Made by a program: the position numbers and the translations under genes. The notes below the pieces were generated by a model that saw only the letters and a program-made list of their open reading frames with translations, ran no database searches and was not told the DNA's origin. Below are positions 11,380-22,800 of a stretch of DNA of 64,000 nucleotides, piece by piece; position 1 is the first letter of the stretch, and the number at the start of each line of letters is the position of its first letter. This stretch comes from Galeopsis tetrahit (Eukaryota > Streptophyta > Magnoliopsida > Lamiales > Lamiaceae). The stretch lies in assembly GCA_963675135.1 (NCBI GenBank), contig OY776120.1, positions 59,578,063-59,642,062 of the forward strand. Reading direction: 5' to 3'.

Positions 11380-12195
11380 ATTGAAAGTCTTTTGGGAAAA
11401 TGGGGGTGGAGATTTCTGAATGAACAACAAAATTTGTGGGTGAGAGTGGTCAAATCTAAATATAAGGGGGTGGGCAGTAGGAGTGATTGCAGGTTGCCTG
11501 TTGGAAGAAGAGTGAAGGTTTCGTTGTGGTGGAACGATATCCTTAGGATATCGAACAGTGGTGAGGGGGAATGGTTCGAAAGTAGCCTTAGGAGAGTGCT
11601 TGGGAATGGGAGGAATACACTCTTCTGGTTTGAGAACTGGACAGGGGAGAGTTGTCTTAAAGATAAGTTCCCTAGGCTATTTAATATCAGCTTAGATAAG
11701 TAGAAGAGGGTGGGAGAGTTGGGGAGGTGGGAGGGTCTAGAATGGTTTTGGGACTGGAAATGGAGGAGGAATTTATTTACTCATGAAACTAATACTCTTA
11801 ATGAGATGTTAATGTTGGTGAACAGGTTCCCCTTTCAACCAACATGAGAGGACAAATGGAAATGGAGATACTTTAAGACTGGGATGTTTAAAACAAAGGA
11901 GACGTACATGAGACTGCTCAATTCGAGTCGAACGCCTCAGTTGGATGACGCCTCCTTGACAGCTTGTAAGCAGGTTTGGATGAATTTGTGCCTTTGACAG
12001 TAAGAGCTCACGCGTGGAGAACCATATGGGGACGATTACCGACGAGAGAAAATCTTTACCGAAGAGGAATTCTCAAGCCAGGTGACGACATACGCTGTGT
12101 CTTCTTCAACCTACATGAGGAGTCCGAAACACACCTGTTCGCCGAATGCACGGTCACACAGAGCCTATGGATGGACTGCATCAAGTGGATGGGAA
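11380..12195 (+). pseudogene. LINE reverse transcriptase C-terminal and zf-RVT remnant
   Basis: At 11392-11703 the frame encodes the post-RT segment of plant L1-type elements (WGWRFLNEQQNLWVRVVKSK, then LWWNDI, then FWFENW). After a stop and decayed sequence, 11976-12195 encodes the zinc-binding zf-RVT domain (AWRTIWGRLPTRENL, RRG, ETHLFAEC, LW). The expected order of a LINE ORF2 tail is kept, but stops at 11701 and a frame change break it. It ends abruptly at 12195, where repeat copy A begins. Confidence 0.8.
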
Positions 12196-13786
12196 ACTTG
12201 ATCAAAAGGCTCAGCACTCCACATGTCATCCATAACAATCAAATACCTCCTACCCCATAAGATTTTGTGCACTCTTTCTCCTAATTCATCATCACTCGCC
12301 TCACTCCCTGATGAATAAACGCACATGAAGAAACTATTTCTCAATTATTTGCAAGAAACTGTCGTAGCAGTCCAATATGTATATGTTTACAAAGGGAAAA
12401 CCCTAATCCCGTAAATAAGGGAAAGTCAAGATACTCAAACAATTAAAATCTGTTCAAGTCAACATAAGACCAATACGTAACAAATACATATCTCACAAAT
12501 ATATGGATGTATATCTCTCAATACTCCCTATGTTTTATAGACAAAGAACTTGTAAAAGAATTTGTCCCGCTTGAGAAATTGTAACCCAAGCACCAATATC
12601 AAAGTGTTGTACAATATGTGGATGTGAGTAAATATTAATAGCTTAGTTGAAAAAATTTCATCTCATCTAAAAATTCACGAACTTATCTTATACAGAGATG
12701 GGTGGGGAATTAATTCTAGGATCATGATCACAAGCTCATTATTGAAAATCAAACTCATTGGCCAAAAACACTCAAGCACATAACAAATTGTGATATGGTA
12801 AACAACCTCCAAATGTTCAAGTTATCAACTCACAAGATGGGGTGTTTCTCTCAAACACTCAAACAAATTAAGGATGTGTATAAGCACTCATCAATCAAAT
12901 CATACATTATAATCACCATAAGCTTTGCCTAAACTCTACTTTCTCTCCACCACTAAAATGTTCGACAATGAGATCAATAGGACTTTAACATGGACTTAAC
13001 ATTGACACTTTGGACAATGTAGGATGAATTCGGATGAAGTGACTCGTCTAGTGGAGGATAAAGGTTGTTATTTCTCATTTCATGCTTTTGCTCTACAACC
13101 TTCATCCTCACTTTTCATTTTGTATTCTCAAATGTATTCATCTCCTCATCTTTTAAGTCAATTTTTCTTTTAAGCTCTTGGGGCTCATTGTCCCTCTTTT
13201 CTTTCTCATCATTTTTTTTTTCACTCTCCATCTTTTTCTCTTTTCATAACTTTTGCCAATTTTTCTTTTCAAACCAAAGACATTTAAGCACATGCTTACC
13301 ACTTTCTCTTTTATCCTCCACTAGACATGGACATCAAAGGCTCAAAAGGCTAAGTATTTAAATATTGTAGGTTGCCAAGAAAATGGAAAATCAAGCTCAA
13401 ATGGGCTAACTACGGAAAATTACTCTGTTTTTCGGAAAAAATTGGCTAAGTGACTTGTAGTACGAAAGATGGCCTACATCATATCTTAAAGTCTCACAAA
13501 ATTATGGTGCCAAGCAAGAACTTGGGCAACTTCTAGAATTACTAGCTATGAATTGATCCACTCAACAATGAAATAAATCGATTTAATGTTCAGTTCTAGG
13601 CTCAACTCTCACCGGTCCATTCAAAGTAACTTAAACATTCATCAATCATCACCAATAAACAACAAATTGTACACTCAAAGCATCAAAAGCCAACAAAGAT
13701 GACAAACAACATAAGCATCATGATCCATAAAAAAAATCATGCACACATTCAAGGAATTAAATTCACCACAAATCCTCAACTATGGA
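12195..13786. repeat. Dispersed 1.6-kb repeat, copy A
   Basis: This segment is near-identical in length and sequence to copy C (36103-37699), and its inner part matches copy B (34555-35596). All are in the same orientation. It begins AACTTGATCAAAAGGCTCAG and ends at ACTATGGA. Apparent reading frames on the plus strand (Phe/Ser-rich) are shadows. On the minus strand a Lys/Glu-rich, stop-interrupted reading (KNWQKL, EKRDNEPQELKRKIDL) recurs in all copies and may be a decayed element protein. The family was not identified; the Athila-type remnants nearby make it a plausible part of such an element. Confidence 0.8.
12196..12330 (-). pseudogene. NB-ARC resistance-gene fragment inside repeat copy A
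   Basis: The minus strand reads DDELGERVHKILWGRRY, then LIVMDDMWSAEPFDQ, which matches the kinase-2 (Walker B) region of NB-ARC domains of Rx/R1-type plant immune receptors. No P-loop or LRR is present. The same fragment is in copy C at 36103-36252, so it travels with the repeat. Confidence 0.8.
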
Positions 13787-16304
13787 GGGTAAATATAGAA
13801 GGATGTAAGAGTGTACCAATTGGGGAGATTAAATAATCACCATCCACTTGGTAGTAGGGTAAGGGGTCTAGTTGCAATTACCTACCCAAGTTGGTAAAAA
13901 TCCTAGGGACTCATTGTTGTAATTAATTATTGAAGAAGAGGATGAGTTAATATCCCTTGGGTGGCACATGGCCTGGCCGACTCACAAGGTAAAAGGGAGA
14001 GGTAGATGATTTGTGACCATATCTAATTTTGTGGATAAGAGTGAAAAGTCTAGATATTTTATTTACCGCACTATTCGTTATCACTCGGTATTTACTACAC
14101 TGTTATTACTTATTTTCGTGTTAGTTTGTCGTGAAAATGAGTTTATTGACATTAAGAGCTAAAATCCACACCCTACCTATAATTAAAATAAAAAAAATTC
14201 AGCAATTCAATTAAGATCAAATTAGCAAGTAAAAATCCACTTATGCCCTTTCTTCATTAAATCAACAATTAAATCTAATAATATAACCCATTTCAACCTC
14301 TCACAACATTTCTCATTTTTCATTTCAAAACCCACCCTAATTCAAAACATAAGGGAGACGATCATTAGGGTTTTGTGAGATGACAGCCGTCACCAACTGC
14401 GCCGCTCGAAGAACCGAGACAATGGACTCCGTGTGAGTGACGGAGATGGATGAGGGTGGTGGCGTCGACGCAAGAACGACGGCGGAAGAAGAGTTTCCAG
14501 CCACATGGTTCGCGCGATTTGTTTAAGGCTGCAACAACTCTATTTTGGCGATTCAGTTTTCGTGATTTGAAGTTTTGCCTGATTTAGTTTTTCGAGCGCC
14601 GGCGGTTCGGTTTCTCGCACGCCGGCGATTCAGTTTTTTTTAGTTCGATCTGCTGTTTTTGGTGCAATTTTGATTTCGATTCTCGTCACTTGATCTAAAA
14701 TATTTGAATTAATCGGCTGTCGATTTATCCACAAAGATTGAAAATGATAGGATGTTGATTGGTGGCGCATTTAACATTTAATTTTTGTATGTTTGGTTGA
14801 TTGTTGTTCTAGAATCATATATTATCATATATTGTTGATTGTTGGATGATATGGCCCCCACGAACCCATTATTACCCCCAACCCCACATCTTACATCCAT
14901 CTACCCCACCAATTACGCGCACTACACACATTAATGCTTATTAAGTGACATTGTGCCAAGAATTCAAGACTCATTTGACACTAATTTGACTGTATACAGT
15001 CTTGTTCTTGTAGAAATTTCTGTGGGGGTGTTAGATTGATAGATAGATCGAGCCCCAACGAGGGCACTGTAATTAACATTGAGCAGAAATTCGTTGCGGT
15101 TAATTTTTGTTCCGATAATGAGGGCCAAAGGGGCGGCGGCAGTGCTGAACCCGGTTCATGTTGTTTCCATTGATCATAAGAGGTATTGTTATTTACTTTG
15201 GCTTGTTGTTTCCATTGATCATAAGAGGTATTGTTTCCATTGATCATCTTGTTTTTTCTTCAATTTATATTGGGTGATTCTGTTTTGGGTTGTATGCTTT
15301 GATCTGTCGCTCTTGTTTATCCTTATGCATTTCACATTACTCTGCTGCATTTTGAAGACGGGATTCTCAGTGTAATGATTCTCTCGTGATGTTGAGTTTA
15401 TCGTCCTCTCAGTTGAGTAGTTTTGATGATTTCAGTTGAAAATCTTTAAATATATTTGGTTTTGATGAATTTTCTTTCTTATCATAAGCCCGGATTGATT
15501 TATCATCATTAAGATTCTATCACATCTAGGATTATTCTTTACAGATTTAGAAGTGTAACTGAATCATTTTGCTTTTTATTTATTATGTGTTTATGCACAT
15601 GATTAAGATGGGTGTTTGTTTGTGGATTTGATTGTATTTGACATTCAGTAGGTGGATTTGAAGAGTAGATGTGAAGGTTTTTTGCTATGATGTTGTGAAG
15701 ATTGTGCACTTGATGTGAAGATTAACCAGTTGCTGATAACTCAGTTAGATGTAAAGGTTTTGTCTATGATGTTGTCGTGTTTTTGCTGATAACGCAGCAT
15801 GCAATTTTCGTTGCATATATAAACCCAATTTATTGCATATATTTGTATGTATAATGCATATTCTGAATATTTTTAAATGCAATTTATTTAATTAGTAAAG
15901 AGAGTGTCAATATAATTTTGAGGAATAATATCATTTCAGTAATGATCTCGGCGGCCAAGGATTGAGCGAGACCATTGGTTTGGATTTCCGGCGAGGGGTC
16001 AGCGGAGATGGTTGATCATGTGGCATTGAAGGTTTTTGGCTATGATGCTGTCGTGTTTTGCTGATAACGCAACATGCAATTTTCGTTGGATATATAAATC
16101 AAATTTATTGCATATATTTGTATGTATAATGCATATTCTGAATATTTTTAAATAAAATTTATATTTTAGAACATTTTATTACATATATATTATTCTTTGC
16201 ATATTATGAAATATTTTAAGTTGCAACATGGAATTTTCGTTGCATATATAAATCCAATTTATTGCATATTTTTGCATAATGCAATTTTTGTTGTATATAT
16301 AAAC
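13787..16304. other. Intergenic, no supported gene; tandem and direct repeats
   Basis: No reading frame resembles a known protein. A GC-richer patch at 14380-14640 looks like the leader of a transposon or gene but leads to no exon I can support. A 47-bp unit containing GTTTCCATTGATCATAAGAG is tandemly duplicated at about 15159-15240. Longer direct repeats sit at 15755-15900 and 16029-16165. Confidence 0.6.
15755..16285. repeat. Direct repeats of about 135 bp (two copies and a partial third)
   Basis: Units at 15755-15893 and 16029-16160 share TATGATGYTGTCGTG, then GCTGATAACGCARCATGCAA, then TGCATATATTTGTATGTATA. A third partial copy at about 16218-16285 keeps AATTTTCGTTGCATATATAA and is cut by the hAT element starting at 16305. 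Confidence 0.75.
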
Positions 16305-16598
16305 TAGACCTGTCAAGACGGGCTGGCGGGGCGGGCCGTTTGCAAGGCGGGCTGCCAAAAACCCAACCCAACCCAAAAATGGGCGGGCCGCGGGTTTAGG
16401 CGGGCCAACTTTTTTTTTTTTTACAAAAATATTTATTAAGTTCATCAAGAAACATAAAAAATTACAGTAATATATATATTGTACATAATAAAAATAAACA
16501 TCAAGAATTACATTAATTATTAATTAAGAACAAAAAAAACTAAATAAAAATATTGTCATTATTAATTTTATAATATATTATAAACTACAGTAATAATA

Positions 16599-16740
16599 TA
16601 CACATATATTAAAGTAATATACATATATTATATATACGATATGAGTACAGAAAATGAGGAAAGAATGATATACATATATATTAAAGTAATATACATATAT
16701 TATATATACGATATGAGTACAGAAAATGAGGAAAGAATGA
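16599..16740. repeat. Tandem duplication of a 71-bp unit inside the hAT element
   Basis: The unit, running from ATATACATATATTAAAG to GAGGAAAGAATG, occurs twice in direct succession here but once in the related element at 49.55-49.62 kb. The duplication therefore arose in this copy. Confidence 0.85.
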
Positions 16741-16824
16741 AAAAAATGTGGCTGCTTCAATAATCTGTTATGCTCTAGAGTTTTTTTATATTAGTTAGGT
16801 TTATTATATATTGTTTTTAATTAA

Positions 16825-16900
16825 AGTTGAATAACTCAAGTGGTTGGAGCACTATTATTTAGGCCTAAGGTCTTGAGTTCGAGTTATGGAAAGGGAATTT
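16825..16900 (+). mobile_element. SINE-like tRNA-derived segment inside the hAT element
   Basis: It contains GTTGAATAACTCAAGTGG (A-box region) and GAGTTCGAGTTATGG (B-box region) followed by a T/A-rich tail, aligning with the SINE at 2594. No target duplication is recognised, and the same insertion is present in the other family member near 49.71 kb, so it was inherited with the hAT element. Confidence 0.7.
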
Positions 16901-17038
16901 TTTTTATATTTTTTTAAATAAATATAATATTAAAAGAAATGGCGGGCTTGAAAAATCCTGGCCCAACCCACTATTTTTAGTGGCGGGGCGGGGCGGGGCG
17001 GGCTGGCCCAACGGGCCCATCCCGTTTTGACGGTTCTA

Positions 17039-18052
17039 ATATAAACCTTGCATTAATTGATTGCGTGCATTTTGGGAATCGAATTGAGAGATTTAAATTT
17101 TTTTTAATTTTGAAAAAATAATAAATGAGAAATTAATATATTTTTTTGAATTTTAGAAAAATAATAAAAATCATAATTAAACATAAAACAATGATCGTAA
17201 ATTAGGTGTTTGAAATTAAATTTTCAATTAATGGCGCCACGAATGTTTTTGGAAAGGAAACTAATTTGATTAGGAATTTGAAATTTAAAATAATGTTGAC
17301 TAATTCAGAAATGTTAATGCAATTGAATGTAAGGGTATTTCGGCCCAGCTGCATTCCAATTTGTCTTTAATTGCTACTACATATTTATATTGCATTAATT
17401 TGGTAAAACTCTTAGTGGAGTGTCCTTAGATGTGACTGCCCCCGTGAAAATTACACAAGAGTTATAAATATTTATTTAGGATTTATGGTGATAAAATTAT
17501 TGTGCTTTGAGATGAAAAATATTTAATTATGAAAATCGAATCCTATATTATAATTATTTTATTTTAAATTCTAATATTAATTTAATAATGAATCATCAGA
17601 ACGAGTCATAATAAAATCAGATAAGACAAACATTATATCAAATAGACACAAAAAGTATGACAACAAAAGAAATGAAATCTTTCATTCATATTATATCAAT
17701 TATGATAAAGCAAGTAAATGAACTAGGTCTCTATATTTTGTATTTAAGACTAAGATAACATGAAAATGTTATGCTTTGTTAGGTCGTTTATCACATAAGA
17801 TTTGTAAAATGATTTTTTTAAGGTTATTAATTAGACTTCTTTAATTTATTTAGACACTTATTAAATATTCATCAAACCTTATACTTCATTTATTTCTTTA
17901 TTATGTGTTAGGAGTGTTCCCTGATCAGAATGCTCGTCCGTCTTCCTAAAAAGCAAATCTTTGAAAACAAATAACACTGTTAATATAATTGAAAAACTCT
18001 TAAATTATTTTCTTTGTTTCATATTTAATTTTGGGATGGGGTGTTACATTGG
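17039..18052. other. AT-rich intergenic with a possible LTR end
   Basis: No gene is seen. The segment just before the gag remnant ends GGGATGGGGTGTTACA (to about 18050). On the minus strand this begins TGTAACACCCC, a common start of Gypsy LTRs, so a solo or truncated LTR may end here. The other LTR end was not located. Confidence 0.4.
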
Positions 18053-19095
18053 GTGGCTTTGAGTTCTTTGAACATGGCCTTAAACTCTTCGATGCTCTTA
18101 TCCCTTTGTTGAGCTTCCTTCAAGAATGTGGTGAACACGTTTTCAATGGAAGGCTTTCCTTCTCCATTCGATAACTTAGCTCCGGGATCAAAACCGTATG
18201 GTTATGGTACCGCATCCCTTGGGTTAGAATAGGCCAAGTTGTCATTCCTTCAAACATTTTGATTTTGATTGGTTTGGAATTGAATGGACGGTCCTCCTTG
18301 AGCATTGTTTCCTTAATTTTCTTGGAAGGATGAGGTTTGTCCTCCTTGAGCACGATTTTGTTGTGGTGGTGGCCCTTGATATGGTCGACCTCCTTGAAAA
18401 GTTTGTGGGTAGCCTTGTTGACCCATATATTGCACTTCCCCCATTTGGCTAGGACCTTGGTAAAACTCTCCTTGAATCAATGGTGGCAAACTTTCCCTTG
18501 GTTGATTTTTTTTCAAAAATGTTAATTTTCTCAATCAAGGTGGTGACCATGGTGTTCATGTTGTCCACCTCGTTCATGTTCGACACACTATGCCTCGCTC
18601 CACGATCGATTCTCAATTTGAAAGCATTATTGGCTATTCCGTCCATGATCTTCTCAATTTCTTCGACGGACTTCAACCAAATTGATCCACCCGCACAAGC
18701 ATTCAAATGATGTTGGTCCTTTTCTCTCAAGCCAAAAAAGAACCAACATGTCGTTTGCTCAAGTGGGAAACCATGTTGAGGACATGTAATCAATAAGTTT
18801 GTAAACCTCTCCCAAGCTTCTTTGAGGTCTTCATTCACTCCTTGCTTGAATTGGGAAATATTTTGTTTCGCCTCCATGGTTTTTTATGGTGGATAATACT
18901 TCAAGAGAAACCGTTTCTTCAAGTTTTCCCACGTCCTTACCTCTCCGGCCGGAATGCTCGATTGCAACCATGCCTTGGCTTTTCCCGATAATGTGGAAGG
19001 AAATAGTCTCAATTTCATAGCATTTTCCCGATTGTAGTATGCAAGTACGGCCAAGTAGATTTTCGTTTCAAGGACCTAATTGAGCATTTGTGAAG
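18053..19095 (-). pseudogene. Athila-type Gypsy gag remnant
   Basis: Reading the minus strand from about 19090: RLFPSTLSGKAKAWL, then RTWENLKKRFLLKYYPP, an in-frame stop, then EAKQNISQFKQ, ERFTNLLITCPQHG, LNACAGGSIW, and a Gln/Pro/Gly-rich tail. These are the standard blocks of the retrotransposon gag domain of plant Athila/Tat elements. At least three stops (near 18890, 18353 and 18313) and a frame change near 18449-18530 break it. It runs directly to the presumed LTR end at 18050, and the Copia element is inserted about 160 bases upstream of it. Confidence 0.85.
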
Positions 19096-19253
19096 CCCCA
19101 AAGCTATAAGCTATAATGCTATTGTAGTAACTTAGCATGATTATTTTTTAGTTTTTGAAAAAAACGAAAGCAAGTAGAACTATAATTGAAACACAAACTA
19201 CAATGCAAGTATCACTAAAATTAAGCTAAACAACACTAAAATGAAACAATGAT

Positions 19254-19503
19254 TGTTGGTCCTGAGTGCAAGTATCACCTTCTAATGGACTTATGATAAC
19301 AAGCTGCCTAACATTTCAGCTTTGGACAACTAACCTAAACACTAAAGATCTCAACATTTCTGAGATTCTAGACTTAGGCAATTTTACTGTCTCAACTATC
19401 CTGAGACAACTAGGCTGATAAACTTTCTATCTATCTCAACTAAGCTGACCATCATCATTCAGGGGTTTTGGTATCTTAATCAAAATCAATTAATTTCCCA
19501 ACA
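19254..19503 (-). repeat. 3' LTR with large internal deletion
   Basis: It keeps the first 15 bases of the LTR (TGTTGGTCCTGAGTG) and the last about 225 (from TTCTAATGGACTTATG to CCCAACA). About 1.38 kb is missing relative to the other LTR. At the junction lies extra sequence matching the flanking DNA (TGCAAGTATCAC at 19204-19215 and 19267-19278). Confidence 0.93.
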
Positions 19504-19519
19504 ATTTTCCCATTTTTTA
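19504..19519 (-). promoter_or_regulatory. Polypurine tract of the Copia element
   Basis: On the minus strand, AAAAAATGGGAAAAT abuts the 3' LTR start TGTTGG. A purine run immediately before the 3' LTR is the plus-strand DNA primer of LTR retrotransposons. Confidence 0.8.
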
Positions 19520-19817
19520 TGATGCCAAAACCTATTTACAAAGGAATCTTGACTTATACTAAACTTGTCTTCAGATAAGATGCCCTGATCAATTTTCCTG
19601 AAACAAACTGTTAGCACAATAATAAATCAAGTATATAGGTTAGGTCAGGCTAGTTGAGATAATGAGTTGTTATCTCTTGATAAAAACAGTTGTCCTTTTC
19701 ATATATATCATTGAGCATTACAGTTCAGAAAATTGAAAGGAATAACTTTGCTGAAAATAAACAACAGATAGATAAACAACAAGATAATCATAGATAAGGG
19801 AAGAATGAACTTATTCT

Positions 19818-22800
19818 TCAAAAGGAGCCATCATCTTGTGGGGTAACCCCATACTGAGCCCACACTCTCTTCTTGAGTTCCCAAATCTCCTAATTGGTTC
19901 CTTTGGTCCCCAGCTTCATCTTCTCCATCTTCATTATGGAGATAAACTCCTCCAAAATCTTTCCTTCATCAATCAAGTTCCCACTGAACTTGGGAGGCAT
20001 GTATAGAATGGGACCTGGTGCCTTGAATTCTACCCTAGCAATGTCAGCTGTTGCAAACAGCTTCTGATACAACTCCCTATAGTTGTCAAACATGAACTGG
20101 GCAAAAATTTCTTCAACATTCTCACCAAGCCATTTTCCTATAACATAGAAGTCATAGACAAATCTCCTTGTGGCTTCTTCCCACTCATCATTCAGCTGAA
20201 TAGGCACCCACTTATCATGATGAGGATACTGAGTATCCCATCTCTGCAGCAATTGTGGTTTCAGCTTTCTATATGAAGCTCTCCTTCTTGGGGCTTTGAA
20301 GTTTACCCTTCTTGCATCTCTTGCCTTGTTGGCTTCAACCAACTGCTCCATCCTTTCTTTAGCTCTTTGAAGAGCTAACTTCTCTTGTGTCTCAGGGTCT
20401 TTGCCAAAACCATCCTCAAACAGCTTAGATGGATCATCAGCAAGTTTGGGCACTCTTGCTTCAAGCTCCTTGTCTTCAGTTTCTTCTTCAATCTCTTCTT
20501 GAATTTCAAGCAATTTGACTGCCCTTTTCAATCTCTTTGATTTTCTGACTTGAGTTACCTCTTCAGCTTGGAACTCAGTGGGCAAGGTCAGGCTTGTTGG
20601 GAAGGAAGTGAAGGTTTGCTCTTTTCTTTTTCTTCCAGTGGCTTTTGAAACCTTCCCCCTTACTTGAATATCCTTCTCATTGGGGTCAATACCTGCAGAT
20701 TCTCCTCCAGGCCTTTGCTCCCATCTGGCCTGATCTTCTATTACAGAAGCCATAGACTTCTTCACTGCAATTTTAATCTGCTCCTCCTCAGTCAGATCTT
20801 CAAAACTTATTGGCTCTTTGCCTTTTCCAACATCCTCCTCTTTATCTTCAGGCATCTTGTCTTTTGCTTTGGGCTCACCAATTTTCAAGGTTCCTTTGGC
20901 CCTTGCTCTCTCTCTTTCCCCCTTTTTGGCATTATCAAAACATTGGGGCTTTAATTCACTCATGGTGACAGGGAGATGAGTTTGAGCATAGTTGAGAGAC
21001 TTGATCTCCTGAAGCAAATATACATTCTCATCATGTATATTCTGCATTTTATCATCTGACATGCTAAGGAAGGCATGAACTGGCTTCATCTTTTGAGCAA
21101 CTATCTCATCCAAAGTGGCCTTCAAAGATTGATCAAGTTTGGCCTGCAACATATAAGTGAGATTGGTCACAACTTGATCAGAGACTTTGGCCATAAGTTC
21201 AACAGTGAACTTTTCAGCAGCTTCTTTGACCATTGCAGCCTTCAATTCCTCTGCCTTCTTCCTCTGGGCTTCAGTCCTTTGTCTCAAGGTATCCTTGATT
21301 GTTCTCTTTAATGCCAACACATTGTGTTTGTAGCTGTTAGTCAAGCCCTTCTGCTCCTTTTTCACAACTTTTGTGAACTCGACCATTGCTTCCCCTGCTT
21401 TGGTGACTTCAGTGGAGACTGTTTGCAGTCCAGTCTCAACTCCACTGATTCTGGCATCAAGAGTTGGCAAGACAACTTCCTCAGGTCCTGTGAGCCTCAT
21501 TTCAACTGATGCTAGAGTCCTTCCTTGACCATCCAGAGCATCTGAAGTTTCAGCATGTGCTTTCCCAACTTCCCTGACCAAGTTGTCCAACTTGCCTGAC
21601 TGCTCCTCAATGGATGTTGCAGTCTGTGAAGCAAGTTGCAGTCCTGCTTCAGTGGCATTGGCTTGTTCAAAGTATATTTTGGACAAGGTGGTCATGTTTG
21701 CTGAAATGGCTTCAAGATCAACATCAGTGTTGACAGGAATATCTGTCAATGAAGCATCTGCAAAAATCTGTTCAAGGGTTACAACTTCAGAACCTGCAAA
21801 ACATAAAGGGTTAGGTAAAACACCCTCATCACCCTCTTTCTTTTCATCTCCCTTAGGATCTGATACATCAGCATCCTTGCACTCATTTTCAACTTTATTA
21901 TTTTCTTCATTTTCTTCAGATAAGCTCACACTCACTGGAAAGTCAGACCTCCTTTCACCAAGGGATTCATCAAGTTCAGATTTGAGTTGAAGAATAACTT
22001 GACTCTCATGTTGGGCTTCACCCAACATTTCAATCTCCTCTCCCTCTTTTGGTGGTGCACTCTTACTACCTACAATCACACACTCACCATCTCCTCCCTC
22101 TGATTTTTCATTACTAGTATCCTTTTCAACTCCTTCTTGCCCTAAACCTGAAACCTCTATATCCTCAACAGGATGCACAGAGGGCAGTTGATGGGAGATC
22201 ACAGTGCTTAGGCTTCCCAAGTCCACTGAGTCATCCTAAATGATTAAGGGCTGGTCAGTGTCCAACTCTCCTGACACTGATGAGTCCTTAATCAAACCAG
22301 TTTCTCATATGGAAGTCTCATCATTGTTCAGCTGTACCTCAGGCTCAAAAGAACCATCCTTGGCCAATGCTTCTTGAACTGAGTCACCATTCTTGGTCAA
22401 CTCCTCTGATTGCTCAGAGTCCTGAATGGAAGGGTAGGTCAAGTAATGTACCTTGACAGGAATGGGTCCAGGAGGGTTGGGATTTGAGGAGTCATCATCA
22501 TCATCTGCATCATCTGAGGTGCTATCAGGGTGTTTGATCCCTTTAGCAAGTCTCTCTCTTTCAACAAGCACCTTCTCATGAACAATGGTGCAGAATAAGG
22601 CTTCAGTTGTCAGGACACTTGTCTTCTTAACAATTGCAAAATGTAAGAGTGTGTTCTCTTCAACCTGCCACCAGCTAGCTCCCTTGTCTTTTATAGCCTT
22701 AACTATCTCCACTATAGTTATATCTTTGATCTCAACAAGTGCCCTGAGATCATAGAACTGTTGTTGAAGTCTGGGATATTCTTTCAGCCCTGGGTACAAT

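Larger units (their letters stand above)
16305..17038. mobile_element. Non-autonomous hAT element with GC-rich subterminal repeats
   Basis: Ends are TAGACCTGTCAAGACGGG and, read inward on the minus strand, TAGAACCGTCAAAACGGG. Perfect 8-bp duplications, ATATAAAC, flank it at 16297-16304 and 17039-17046, as expected for hAT. The subterminal regions are dense in GGCGGGCC and GGGGCGGGGC words while the centre is very AT-rich. A SINE-like segment lies inside at about 16825-16900. There is no transposase. Same family as 49216-49975. Confidence 0.88.

Noticed and set aside
13065..13361. 98-codon Phe/Ser-rich frame, repeated at 34896 and 36981
   Set aside because: It looked conserved in three places, but the copies are simply repeats A, B and C. 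The frame is the antisense of a Lys/Glu-rich remnant, and its hydrophobic look is a by-product.
14380..14640. A GC-richer patch as first exon of a gene
   Set aside because: It has ATGs but no frame longer than a few dozen codons and no plausible splice-linked exon downstream; it looks like a decayed leader or element end.
15120..15250. Direct repeats GTTTCCATTGATCATAAGAG as a CRISPR-like array
   Set aside because: Only two full units in tandem without regular spacers, in a plant nuclear genome; a simple tandem duplication.
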